14,497 bases of DNA from Candidatus Methanomethylophilaceae archaeon (GCA_011620825.1 WOYN01000006.1:1-14497); one strand, 5' to 3'; shown: positions 8,092-13,856, numbered from the stretch's first letter. Made by a program: numbers and translations. Notes: generated from the letters alone by a model not told the origin.

Positions 8092-8634
8092 ATGCCTTTA
8101 GACGACACAGTTGGAAGCCAGATGAAAGACAACACCTCTCTGGTGGAGCGCATCGGACTTTACATCCCCATATACAAGGGATACAAGGAAAAGAACCTCC
8201 GCAGGGACGAGGACAGAGCGATAAGGCAGGAAGTTGCCCGCACGCTCGAAGGCGCGAAGAACGACCTCGCGACCATCCAGAGGGCGGCGATAAAGGACCT
8301 GGAGCTCATGAGAGACACCGAAAGGATCCGCGCGAAGGTGGACAAATATCATATCTCCGTGCAGAAGGCGGTAAACGGTTACAGCGGATGGCACGCATCC
8401 GTAAAGATCCTGGAGAGCGAGCTGGACGATCTGGTCTCGTGGGACGCTAAACTGGTGGGCGAAACGGTGCTCCTGAGAAAAGAGGTCGCCGATCTTGTGA
8501 AGAAGATAGACGAAGGCGAATACGCCATAAAAGGCCTCCTTCGCGAGATCGAGAAGACCGTCGACAGCATGATCGAGGATTACAACCACAGAGAAACCGT
8601 GATGAAAGGATTCATGGAAGGGGTCAAGGAGTGA
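8092..8634 (+). CDS. Coiled-coil protein with IPIYKGYKEK motif (SPFH-associated, PspA-like role possible)
   Basis: A 180-residue soluble, almost wholly helical protein of unknown function. A conserved-looking segment IPIYKGYKEKNLRRDEDR (25-42) is followed by long charged helices with heptad character (about 45-92 and 104-175). I recall proteins with a similar GY(K/R)GYKEKE(Q/L)RRxADR motif beside SPFH genes in other prokaryotes, but have no search to confirm it. In bacterial ydjFGHI operons the coiled-coil partner is YdjF, a PspA/ESCRT-III-family membrane remodeller; this protein may fill that place, although its length is shorter than PspA (about 220). The ATG is 6 bases after the previous stop, with GGAAGTGA as ribosome-binding site. 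Confidence 0.85.
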   Translation: MPLDDTVGSQMKDNTSLVERIGLYIPIYKGYKEKNLRRDEDRAIRQEVARTLEGAKNDLATIQRAAIKDLELMRDTERIRAKVDKYHISVQKAVNGYSGWHASVKILESELDDLVSWDAKLVGETVLLRKEVADLVKKIDEGEYAIKGLLREIEKTVDSMIEDYNHRETVMKGFMEGVKE

Positions 8635-8639
8635 TTTGA

Positions 8640-9761
8640 ATGGCAGAAAAGAAAACCAATGTGGTAAACTGGGAAAACCAGGGCCCTGACGATATCATCT
8701 ATACATACGAGTACAACGACCTCAGGACGCTTACGTCCGTAACCGTCCCGGAACACGCTGTCGCGCTGTTCATCAGGGACGGCCAGCTCACCGGCGTCCT
8801 GGAACCGGGAAGGCACTCGGTGATGTCGTCGAACATTCCGTGGCTCACAAAGCTCTACCAGCTCGCGCTGGGCTTCAAGGAGACGCCGTTCAAGGTCCAG
8901 ATCATATACGTCTCGCTGAAGATGTTCAACGGGAAGTGGGGCATCAGAGGAATGATAAAAGCGGCGCAGGAATACGACGTGCCGATCACCCTCATGGCGA
9001 ACGGAGATTACCAGTTCCGCGTCAAGAAAGAGGATGTTGCCGTGTTCTTCACGCAGATCGTCGGAGGCATGAGCGCCTACAGCACCGGTGACGTCAACGC
9101 GTTCATGAAGAGCTTCATCAACGAGCAGATAACGCAGCAGCTCACCGAGCAGTACTATATGGACGTGTACACGAACCTCGAGAGGGCGTCCACTTCCACC
9201 AAGGCGCTGATCGAGCCGTACTTCACGCAGAGGGGCATAGAGCTGCTCGCACTGAAGATCTCGGAGCTCAGGACCACGGACGAGGACATGGAGAAGGTCT
9301 TCCAGTACCTGCAGTTCAGCTCCAAGAACGGAGAGGCCTTCAAGAGGTACGCCGTAATGGACCGCATGGCCGACGCCATAGGCAATTCCGAAGGAGGTGC
9401 CGCCGTCGGTACGGGGATGCTCCTGTTCCCGCAGATGTACCAGCAGCTCCAGCAGCAACAGGCGTCCCAGCAACAGCAGCCCGGGCAGACCCCAAAGGTC
9501 CTGTGCCCCTACTGCGGAACACCCAACGAGTACCCGTACAGATTCTGCGGAAACTGCGGAAAGCCGTCTCCCCAGCAGCAGGCCGAGGAAGAGAAGAGGA
9601 GCCGGCCCGCAGTTCAGCAGCAGGCCGAGCAGGCCGCCGCCGCACCCGTCTCTGCCGGCGGACAGAAGAAGTTCAATATCTGTCCGTACTGCGGAGAGGA
9701 CCTCAGGGGACTTGCCAAGACCCCGAAGTTCTGTCCGTACTGCTCCGAGCAGCTGAACTGA
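8640..9761 (+). CDS. SPFH/Band 7 (YdjI-type, virion-core-like) protein with two C-terminal zinc ribbons
   Basis: Scaffold-type protein of 373 residues. The SPFH-like domain covers about residues 30-230: a start with VPEHAVALFIRDGQLTGVLEPG (36-57), then GIRG, ITLMANGDYQFRV (116-128) and DVNAFMKSFINEQI (151-164), and ends in a helical stretch (ELRTTDEDMEKVFQYLQ). A glutamine-rich linker (about 265-285) leads to one zinc ribbon (Cys289, 292, 303, 306). A second linker leads to another ribbon (Cys348, 351, 365, 368). No N-terminal membrane helix is seen, so membrane contact would depend on partners such as the four-helix protein two genes upstream. Start choice is clear: AAGGAGTGAT overlaps the preceding stop. 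SPFH proteins form ring-like assemblies on membranes; cargo here is unknown. A terminator follows, so this ends the operon. Confidence 0.9.
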   Translation: MAEKKTNVVNWENQGPDDIIYTYEYNDLRTLTSVTVPEHAVALFIRDGQLTGVLEPGRHSVMSSNIPWLTKLYQLALGFKETPFKVQIIYVSLKMFNGKWGIRGMIKAAQEYDVPITLMANGDYQFRVKKEDVAVFFTQIVGGMSAYSTGDVNAFMKSFINEQITQQLTEQYYMDVYTNLERASTSTKALIEPYFTQRGIELLALKISELRTTDEDMEKVFQYLQFSSKNGEAFKRYAVMDRMADAIGNSEGGAAVGTGMLLFPQMYQQLQQQQASQQQQPGQTPKVLCPYCGTPNEYPYRFCGNCGKPSPQQQAEEEKRSRPAVQQQAEQAAAAPVSAGGQKKFNICPYCGEDLRGLAKTPKFCPYCSEQLN

Positions 9762-9770
9762 AACCGATTA

Positions 9771-9800
9771 GCCGGCCCCGGCCGGCCCTTCTTACTTTTT
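9771..9800 (+). terminator. Terminator of the SPFH operon
   Basis: A GC-rich inverted repeat (GCCGGCC then GGCCGGC, 9771-9786) starts 9 bases after the SPFH stop codon and is followed by CCTTCTTACTTTTT. Stem plus T-rich tract fits intrinsic termination at the operon end. Confidence 0.75.
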
Positions 9801-9869
9801 AATCCACCCTGCAGAATATCTTTGTCCGGATCCTGCGCATATGACCGATATTTTGTATTTCATTGTTTT

Positions 9870-9933
9870 TAGAATATTATTCTACGAAATTCGTAGTTTT
9901 TATTCGTTTATTGACGTAAATCGTTAAACGATT
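9870..9933. promoter_or_regulatory. Three 15-bp odd-centred palindromes ahead of an orphan promoter
   Basis: Three perfect dyads with 7-bp arms and a single central base lie in an AT-rich stretch: TAGAATA-T-TATTCTA (9870-9884), CTACGAA-A-TTCGTAG (9882-9896) and AATCGTT-A-AACGATT (9919-9933). Centres are 12 and 37 bases apart. The third ends where the TATA box begins, in the place of the BRE/TFB contact, so a bound protein should block or modulate initiation. The arms differ in sequence, so more than one regulator or a tolerant one may be involved. The rest of 9801-9869 shows nothing I can support. Confidence 0.6.
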
Positions 9934-9944
9934 GATATAAATAG
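9934..9944 (+). promoter_or_regulatory. TATA box of an orphan short transcription unit
   Basis: GATATAAATAG is close to the archaeal TATA consensus. Transcription should start about 25 bases downstream, near 9962-9966, just before a GGAGG. The nearest recognised gene (apt, 10227) has its own TATA-like element, so this promoter appears to serve the short unit between. Confidence 0.6.
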
Positions 9945-9973
9945 TAGTAGTGAGTTGTATAGATTGGAGGTAA

Positions 9974-10084
9974 GTGGCTATCGGCAAACGAAACAACACA
10001 AGGATCTGCGGCGAAGATTGTTCAATATGGTACTGCGGTAACAAAGAGCAGAAGACTGGCCTGATGGCTCTTTACTCTGATTGA
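9974..10084 (+). CDS. Possible 36-residue cysteine-containing peptide
   Basis: A GTG-started frame right after an in-frame TAA, ending at TGA 10082-10084. The product is hydrophilic with a basic start (AIGKRNNTR) and a compact cysteine patch CGEDCSIWYCG (Cys12, Cys16, Cys21), followed by NKEQKTGLMALYSD. A perfect GGAGG (9966-9970) lies upstream, but the 3-base spacing is shorter than usual, which lowers confidence. The three cysteines could bind a metal alone or as a dimer; I recognise no family. The frame lies in the only transcription unit between the SPFH operon and apt, behind three palindromes, as a tightly regulated small protein might. The same bases form plausible RNA stems, so this may be a non-coding RNA instead. 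Confidence 0.3.
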   Translation: MAIGKRNNTRICGEDCSIWYCGNKEQKTGLMALYSD

Positions 10085-10130
10085 CCCTCTACAGAACAGT
10101 CTGCAAGACTCGACTGATGACCGCAACAAC

Positions 10131-10177
10131 CCCGGCAGAGCCGGGCCCTTACCCCTCTCGGGGGCCTTTGGATTTTT
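10131..10177 (+). terminator. Probable terminator of the orphan unit
   Basis: Two successive GC hairpins, CCCGGC-AGA-GCCGGG (10131-10145) and CCCC-TCTC-GGGG (10152-10163), are followed by CCTTTGGATTTTT. This fits a transcript end before the apt promoter. Confidence 0.5.
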
Positions 10178-10178
10178 C

Positions 10179-10200
10179 CCGATAATCGGCTTTTTATACT
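10179..10200 (+). promoter_or_regulatory. apt promoter: small palindrome plus TATA element
   Basis: CCGAT-A-ATCGG (10179-10189) abuts CTTTTTATACT (10190-10200), which is centred about 30 bases ahead of the apt ATG. The mRNA would have a leader of only a few bases, in line with the missing Shine-Dalgarno site. The palindrome plus T-run could also act as a last terminator stem for the upstream unit. Confidence 0.5.
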
Positions 10201-10226
10201 GACCTGCCTGTTCTTATGGCGCTCAC

Positions 10227-10751
10227 ATGAAGACAGTCGGCGATTATATCCAGACCATACCGGACTTTCCGACCAAAGGAATAATGTTCAGGGACATCAC
10301 GACGGTTCTGCAGGACAGCGAGGGATTCGCTCTTTCGATCGACGGCATCGTCGACATGTTGAAAGGCGTGGACTTCGACCTTGTGGCGGGGTCCGAATCC
10401 AGGGGCTTCATATTCGGGGCCCCCGTCGCGTATGCATTGAAGAAGGGCTTTATCATCGTGAGGAAGAAGGGCAAGCTCCCCAGAGCGACCATATGCCAGG
10501 AATATGACCTGGAATACGGGACCGCCACGCTGGAGATGCATAAAGACTCCATTAGACCAGGGCAGAAGGTTGTTATCGTTGACGATCTGATTGCCACCGG
10601 CGGCACCACCGATGCCATGATCAAGATGATCGAGAGGCTCGGCGGAGAGGTTGTCAAAATATGCTTCGTCATCGAGCTCGCCGGGCTCGGAGGCAGAAAG
10701 AAGCTGGAAGGGTACGACGTCGAGTCGCTTGTCGTGTACCCTGGCAACTGA
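10227..10751 (+). CDS. apt: Adenine phosphoribosyltransferase
   Basis: Purine salvage enzyme of the cytosol: adenine plus PRPP gives AMP and pyrophosphate. The product has 174 residues, normal for bacterial-type Apt. Seen: the N-terminal IPDFPTKGIMFRDIT hood motif (11-25), AGSESRGFIFGAPVA (54-68), the flexible-loop region with RKKGKLPR and the YDLEYGTATLEMH stretch (93-105), and the PRPP-binding loop VVIVDDLIATGGTT (115-128). It ends in VESLVVYPGN. The ATG lacks a ribosome-binding site and is probably at or near the mRNA 5' end. It appears to be a single-gene unit. The related xanthine or hypoxanthine transferases of archaea are a formal alternative for substrate, but the whole-length pattern is that of Apt. 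Confidence 0.95.
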   Translation: MKTVGDYIQTIPDFPTKGIMFRDITTVLQDSEGFALSIDGIVDMLKGVDFDLVAGSESRGFIFGAPVAYALKKGFIIVRKKGKLPRATICQEYDLEYGTATLEMHKDSIRPGQKVVIVDDLIATGGTTDAMIKMIERLGGEVVKICFVIELAGLGGRKKLEGYDVESLVVYPGN

Positions 10752-10765
10752 CCGGGACGGTTTTC

Positions 10766-10812
10766 GGGCACCGGATTCGAGCTCCGTCGTTCGAAATTAC
10801 GACCTCGTGCCC
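10766..10812. other. 47-base three-stem element downstream of apt
   Basis: An outer 6-bp stem GGGCAC/GTGCCC (10766-10771 with 10807-10812) encloses two hairpins: CGGA-(7)-TCCG and GTCGT-(8)-ACGAC. On the minus strand it resembles a shortened cloverleaf lacking the D arm, downstream of tRNA-Arg, and contains CTCGAATCC, reminiscent of a T-arm. On the plus strand it could act in apt mRNA 3'-end formation. Apart from this, 10752-10945 shows no gene. Confidence 0.3.
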
Positions 10813-10945
10813 CGGGCTCGACGCTGACGATCCCGTTGCGGTCGCATACGGTGAATTTATTTGCGGCCATGAACGGAAATCCATGTGGCGCCTGCCGTCG
10901 CGACGGAACCGTCCCCGTACCAACGCGTTCGGTGCCGTGGGAAAA

Positions 10946-11021
10946 TGGCGGACCCCCTGGGATTCGAACCCAGGTCATCGGCTTCGAAGGCCAACAGGAT
11001 GATCCTCTACCCCAAGGGTCC
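10946..11021 (-). tRNA. tRNA-Arg, anticodon TCG
   Basis: A full cloverleaf on the minus strand, 76 bases including an encoded CCA. Acceptor GGACCCT pairs with GGGGTCC, discriminator G73 is followed by CCA (10946-10948). The D arm has A14, G15, GG18-19 and A21. The anticodon stem TTGGC/GCCGA closes the 7-base loop CTTCGAA, which places U33 before the anticodon TCG (reads CGA, Arg). The T arm is CTGGG-TTCGAAT-CCCAG. A T-run follows the CCA. No intron is seen. Confidence 0.95.
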
Positions 11022-11045
11022 ACACGACCTCTACCGTTGAAGCCT

Positions 11046-11057
11046 TATTTTTATTAT
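11046..11057 (-). promoter_or_regulatory. TATA-like element of tRNA-Arg
   Basis: On the minus strand ATAATAAAAATAAG lies about 25-35 bases ahead of the tRNA 5' end, the usual distance for an archaeal tRNA promoter. Confidence 0.45.
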
Positions 11058-11083
11058 CCGTTTCTTGCTCCGTCGGGACAAGT

Positions 11084-11091
11084 CTTTATCC
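11084..11091 (+). promoter_or_regulatory. TATA-like element of hypE
   Basis: CTTTATCC is centred 26 bases ahead of the ATG at 11113, indicating a leaderless mRNA and supporting that start over an in-frame ATG at 11065, which lies upstream of the TATA element. Confidence 0.5.
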
Positions 11092-11112
11092 ACGTTCTCT
11101 CATAACGCAGCA

Positions 11113-12159
11113 ATGACAAAGGTCGTAATGAACCACGGTGCCGGCGGGGAAGCGATGCAGGAATTCCTGTCGAAACATATCATCTGCCATTTTCCCAAGG
11201 TAAAATCGGATGTTCCGCTGGATTCGATGGATGATTCCGCCGTCGTGGACGGCATCGTTTTCACAATCGACGGACACACCGTCAAGCCGCTATTCTTCCC
11301 GGGCGGAGATCTGGGCAGGATCTCGATCTCTGGAACCGTCAACGATATAGCCGTCATGGGCGCGAAGCCCCTTGCCATCGGCTGTTCTGCGATAATCGAG
11401 GAAGGCCTCGATATCGATATCGTCGACAGGGTCATGTCGAGTGCGGGAAGGACATGTCTGGAATGCGGTGTACCCATCGAGACCGGCGACACGAAGGTCG
11501 TGGAGGCGGGCGCGGTAGACCAGATGTTCATGGCCACTTCGGCCATAGGAAGAAGGTCCGAATACCTGGACTCCAACTTTGCCAAGGCAAAGGAATACCG
11601 CAGCGTCACCGACAGCTGGTGCACCGATTCGAACATGGCGCCGGGCGACGCCGTAATCGTCTCCGGCTACGTCGGGGACCATGGAGTCGCATTGATGTCC
11701 TTCCGCGAAGGGTACGGGTTCGAGAGCGAGGTCCAGAGCGACGTGGCCCCGCTGAACATGATGATCGAGAAGGCGCTCGGGGTAGGCGGCATCGTCACGA
11801 TGAAGGATTCGACGCGGGGGGGCCTTGCGAACACTCTGAACGAGCTCGCATCCAAGTCCCGCGTGGAGATCGACGTCGAATATACGTCGATCCCCCTCAG
11901 GGACGGCGTCGTGAACGCGTGCGACATCCTGGGCATCGATCCGCTCAGCATAGGGAACGAGGGCAAATGCGTCGTGGCCTGCGTCCCCGAAATGGCAGAC
12001 GCGGTACTGAAGACGCTAAGATCTACCCCGGAAGGGAAGAACGCATCCCTGATCGGATATGCCAGCAAAGGCCCCGGAAGGGTGATACTCAGGACAGAGG
12101 TAGGCGGCAGACGCATACTGGAGCCGCCCATCGGCGACCCCGTCCCAAGGATCTGCTAA
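11113..12159 (+). CDS. hypE: HypE, [NiFe]-hydrogenase maturation protein
   Basis: HypE dehydrates the thiocarbamate made with HypF on its C-terminal cysteine to a thiocyanate, the source of the cyanide ligands of the [NiFe] active-site iron. The product has 348 residues, normal for the family. Visible: the N-terminal NHGAGG (7-12), DDSAV (40-44), GDLGR (65-69), the PurM/AIRS-like SGTVNDIAVMGAKP (73-86), GDTKV (125-129), GDHGVALMS, the second-domain DSTRGGLA, and the diagnostic C-terminus PRIC with the carrier cysteine as last residue (348). I start at 11113, with a TATA element 26 bases upstream. A segment around 148-170 (SEYLDSNFAKAKEYRSVTD) seems longer than I expect. The other hyp genes are not in the window. 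Confidence 0.96.
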   Translation: MTKVVMNHGAGGEAMQEFLSKHIICHFPKVKSDVPLDSMDDSAVVDGIVFTIDGHTVKPLFFPGGDLGRISISGTVNDIAVMGAKPLAIGCSAIIEEGLDIDIVDRVMSSAGRTCLECGVPIETGDTKVVEAGAVDQMFMATSAIGRRSEYLDSNFAKAKEYRSVTDSWCTDSNMAPGDAVIVSGYVGDHGVALMSFREGYGFESEVQSDVAPLNMMIEKALGVGGIVTMKDSTRGGLANTLNELASKSRVEIDVEYTSIPLRDGVVNACDILGIDPLSIGNEGKCVVACVPEMADAVLKTLRSTPEGKNASLIGYASKGPGRVILRTEVGGRRILEPPIGDPVPRIC

Positions 12160-12173
12160 GTAACCGCGGTCAT

Positions 12174-12194
12174 TTGATATAGCCGTAACATATG
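12174..12194 (+). promoter_or_regulatory. TATA-like elements ahead of the DUF1015 gene
   Basis: TTGATATA (12174-12181) and TAACATATG (12186-12194) are alternative TATA elements, about 33 and 21 bases ahead of the ATG at 12211. Either would give a leader of fewer than ten bases; no Shine-Dalgarno site is present. Confidence 0.35.
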
Positions 12195-12210
12195 CGTTGA
12201 ACGAGCAAAT

Positions 12211-13392
12211 ATGGTTACATTCTTACCTTTCCCAGGATATAGGCCCGCGATCGGAAGCGAAGAATCTATTGGCGACAGGATCAGCCCCCCCTACGATGTT
12301 ATCGATCCATCTTACCTGGTGGAACTGCAGGGCCACGCCCACAACATCACCAGGCTGACGCTTAACCCGGACCGGGACAAAAGATACCGCAGCTCAAGGC
12401 AGGAATTGGACAGATGGATCGCTGAAGGTTCGCTGAAACAGGACGGGGACTCTTTCTACATCTACGAGCAGACGTTCGAGGACGAAGGCAGGAAGATGAC
12501 CCGAACGGGCATCGTCGGAATACTGAAGACCGAGCCTTACGAGGACGGCAACGTTGTTCCGCACGAGGAAACGTTCTCCAAGGTAAAGGCCGACCGCCTG
12601 AACCTGCTCAGGGACATGGAGTCCCATTTGGAATCTATATTCGGCATTTATGATTCATTCAATCCCGAATTGAACAGGAAGATCAGGGATAATGCTATGC
12701 TTGTCTACAGGTACGTCGACAGCGACGGCGTTGAACACAAGTATTACCGTCTGTTCGACGAGAAGATCTGTAACGAGATAACGTACGAACTGAGCGACCA
12801 GAAGATGCTGATCGCCGACGGCCACCACAGGTACGAGACCGCTCTTGCGTATTCCCGGGAGAACCCCGGCTCCGAAAAGAAAGGCTACGTTCTCGCCACC
12901 CTGGTGTCCTCCGCGGACCCGGGACTGTCGATCCGGCCGACGCACCGCCTCATTAAGACCGAGAGCATTTCCGAGAAGAACGCGATCAGGAAGATATCCG
13001 ATTCACTGGAAATCAAAGAAGTCTCAGAGGAAGAGATGGAGGAGAGCCTGGAAAACTGGATGATGGGGCTCATGTTCCGTTCCGGAAAGTGCTATCTCGC
13101 ACGTTATTCCGGAGAGGGCCTTTGGGCCTTGGACACGTACGTCGCCCAGGAGAAGATACTGAAGGACATCTACAAATGGGACGAGGGGAAATCCCGGGTC
13201 GACTACGATGCGGAGCTTTCTTCCGTGAAGACGAAGATGTCCGCCGGCGATTACGACCTGGCCGTGATCCTCAACAGACCCAGCCTCAATGCCATCTGGA
13301 ACCTTTCGATGCAGGGCAAGCGCATGCCCAAGAAGACCACATACTTCTTCCCGAAGATCTGGTCCGGCTTCGTGATATACCGTATGGACTGA
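12211..13392 (+). CDS. DUF1015 family protein (COG4198)
   Basis: A conserved protein of unknown biochemical function, 393 residues, near the full family length. The family signatures are clear: FPGYRP at the N-terminus (7-12), ISPPYDV (24-30), NITRL (45-49), VPHEET (116-121), LRDMESHLESIFGIYD (133-148), and the strongly conserved ADGHHRYETAL (202-212). The histidines, Asp203 and Arg207 suggest an active or metal-binding site. No membrane segment or signal is seen. Older databases label such proteins SpoOJ/ParB-like, but this rests on weak similarity and says little about role. It appears to have its own promoter. Its stop codon abuts the stop of the convergent gene. Confidence 0.9.
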   Translation: MVTFLPFPGYRPAIGSEESIGDRISPPYDVIDPSYLVELQGHAHNITRLTLNPDRDKRYRSSRQELDRWIAEGSLKQDGDSFYIYEQTFEDEGRKMTRTGIVGILKTEPYEDGNVVPHEETFSKVKADRLNLLRDMESHLESIFGIYDSFNPELNRKIRDNAMLVYRYVDSDGVEHKYYRLFDEKICNEITYELSDQKMLIADGHHRYETALAYSRENPGSEKKGYVLATLVSSADPGLSIRPTHRLIKTESISEKNAIRKISDSLEIKEVSEEEMEESLENWMMGLMFRSGKCYLARYSGEGLWALDTYVAQEKILKDIYKWDEGKSRVDYDAELSSVKTKMSAGDYDLAVILNRPSLNAIWNLSMQGKRMPKKTTYFFPKIWSGFVIYRMD

Positions 13393-13722
13393 TCACCTAA
13401 TCGGAATCCGGGTCCTGACGAAAACCTCGGCCGCCGCCAGTACCACGGCGGCTACGGTCAGCCCGACCAATGGGAAGCCCAGCATCACCGAAATGGCACA
13501 GAGCACGAAGACCACCGTCAGCGCGAATAATTTTGAGGACCTTCTTTTCCACAGAGATCCGGCATCGTTTCTTCCGGTCGTCCCGGGAAGACCTGCATGA
13601 ACGTTTTCCTCAGCGCACGTGGCCATCTCGACGCACCGCGCCCTGGTACCGAAAACCGCGAGAAATAATGCTATAACAATAAAAAGTGAAAAAACGAAGA
13701 AGTCTATCAGCCCCATCGCCAT
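13393..13722 (-). CDS. Small predicted membrane protein
   Basis: Unrecognised 109-residue protein with three hydrophobic segments at about 5-25, 64-82 and 85-103. A polar, partly basic loop (26-63) carries two cysteines (30, 36), and a basic end RTRIPIR follows. I chose the ATG at 13722 because a TATA-like GTTTTTAATC is centred 25 bases upstream, giving a leaderless mRNA; a TTG at 13737 and an ATG at 13716 are in frame. The gene lies 43 bases past the 3' end of tRNA-Thr on the same strand and converges with the DUF1015 gene. Coding status rests on hydrophobic pattern, promoter and frame length, so it is less secure than its neighbours. Confidence 0.65.
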   Translation of the reverse strand: MAMGLIDFFVFSLFIVIALFLAVFGTRARCVEMATCAEENVHAGLPGTTGRNDAGSLWKRRSSKLFALTVVFVLCAISVMLGFPLVGLTVAAVVLAAAEVFVRTRIPIR

Positions 13723-13741
13723 GCCGGAGTATCGCAACGTG

Positions 13742-13751
13742 GATTAAAAAC
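13742..13751 (-). promoter_or_regulatory. TATA box of the small membrane protein gene
   Basis: GTTTTTAATC on the minus strand, centred 25 bases ahead of the ATG at 13722. It lies just beyond the T-run ending the tRNA-Thr transcript. Confidence 0.5.
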
Positions 13752-13765
13752 ATGAGTGGTAAAAA

Positions 13766-13840
13766 TGGAGCCGCTGGAGGGAATTGAACCCTCGACCTAC
13801 GCCTTACCAAGGCGTCGCTATACCCCTTAGCCACAGCGGC
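13766..13840 (-). tRNA. tRNA-Thr, anticodon GGT
   Basis: A full cloverleaf on the minus strand, 75 bases with the encoded CCA. Acceptor GCCGCTG pairs perfectly with CAGCGGC. The D arm is GCTA-AGGGGTA-TAGC. The anticodon stem ACGCC/GGCGT closes loop TTGGTAA, anticodon GGT (reads ACC, Thr). The T arm is GAGGG-TTCAATT-CCCTC. The discriminator is U73, as common for archaeal tRNA-Thr, followed by CCA (13766-13768) and a run of five Ts as terminator. Confidence 0.96.
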
Positions 13841-13856
13841 CTGTGGGGTGCCTAAT

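Larger units (their letters stand above)
9962..10177 (+). ncRNA. Candidate structured small RNA (unrecognised)
   Basis: A transcript from the 9934-9944 TATA box could fold. An outer stem TGCGGT (10034-10039) with ACCGCA (10120-10125) encloses AAAGAGC (10043-10049) paired with GCTCTTT (10067-10073) and a short hairpin AGTCT-GCA-AGACT (10098-10110). AGACTG at 10053-10058 can alternatively pair with CAGTCT at 10097-10102. GC hairpins and a T-run follow to 10177. It does not show the hallmarks of RNase P RNA, SRP RNA or a tRNA. UGAUGA and CUGA words occur, but not in a convincing C/D-box order. A 36-codon frame overlaps, so the unit may be coding, non-coding or both. The exact ends are estimates. 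Confidence 0.35.

Noticed and set aside
9400..9660. CAG/CAGCAG-rich stretch as a DNA repeat
   Set aside because: It encodes the glutamine-rich linkers between the SPFH domain and zinc ribbons in frame; it is low-complexity coding sequence, not an independent repeat element.
9841..9927. 28-codon ATG frame with many aromatic and isoleucine residues (MTDILYF start)
   Set aside because: It lies in AT-rich DNA and runs across all three palindromes, has no ribosome-binding site, and its composition is what AT-rich non-coding DNA gives by chance. A weak TATA-like ATATCT upstream is not enough.
10061..10120. Possible C/D-box guide RNA (TGATGG, CTGA, TGATGA words)
   Set aside because: The boxes are imperfect and in the wrong order and spacing for C-D'-C'-D, and no terminal stem fits them.
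9762..10226. RNase P RNA, SRP RNA or tRNA-Pyl in the long intergenic region
   Set aside because: None of the conserved cores of these RNAs is present, and no cloverleaf with a CTA anticodon can be drawn.
10244..11023. Long minus-strand frame covering apt and tRNA-Arg
   Set aside because: It is antisense to apt, a certain gene, and runs through the tRNA; the protein is proline/serine-rich with no recognisable domain, a typical shadow frame.
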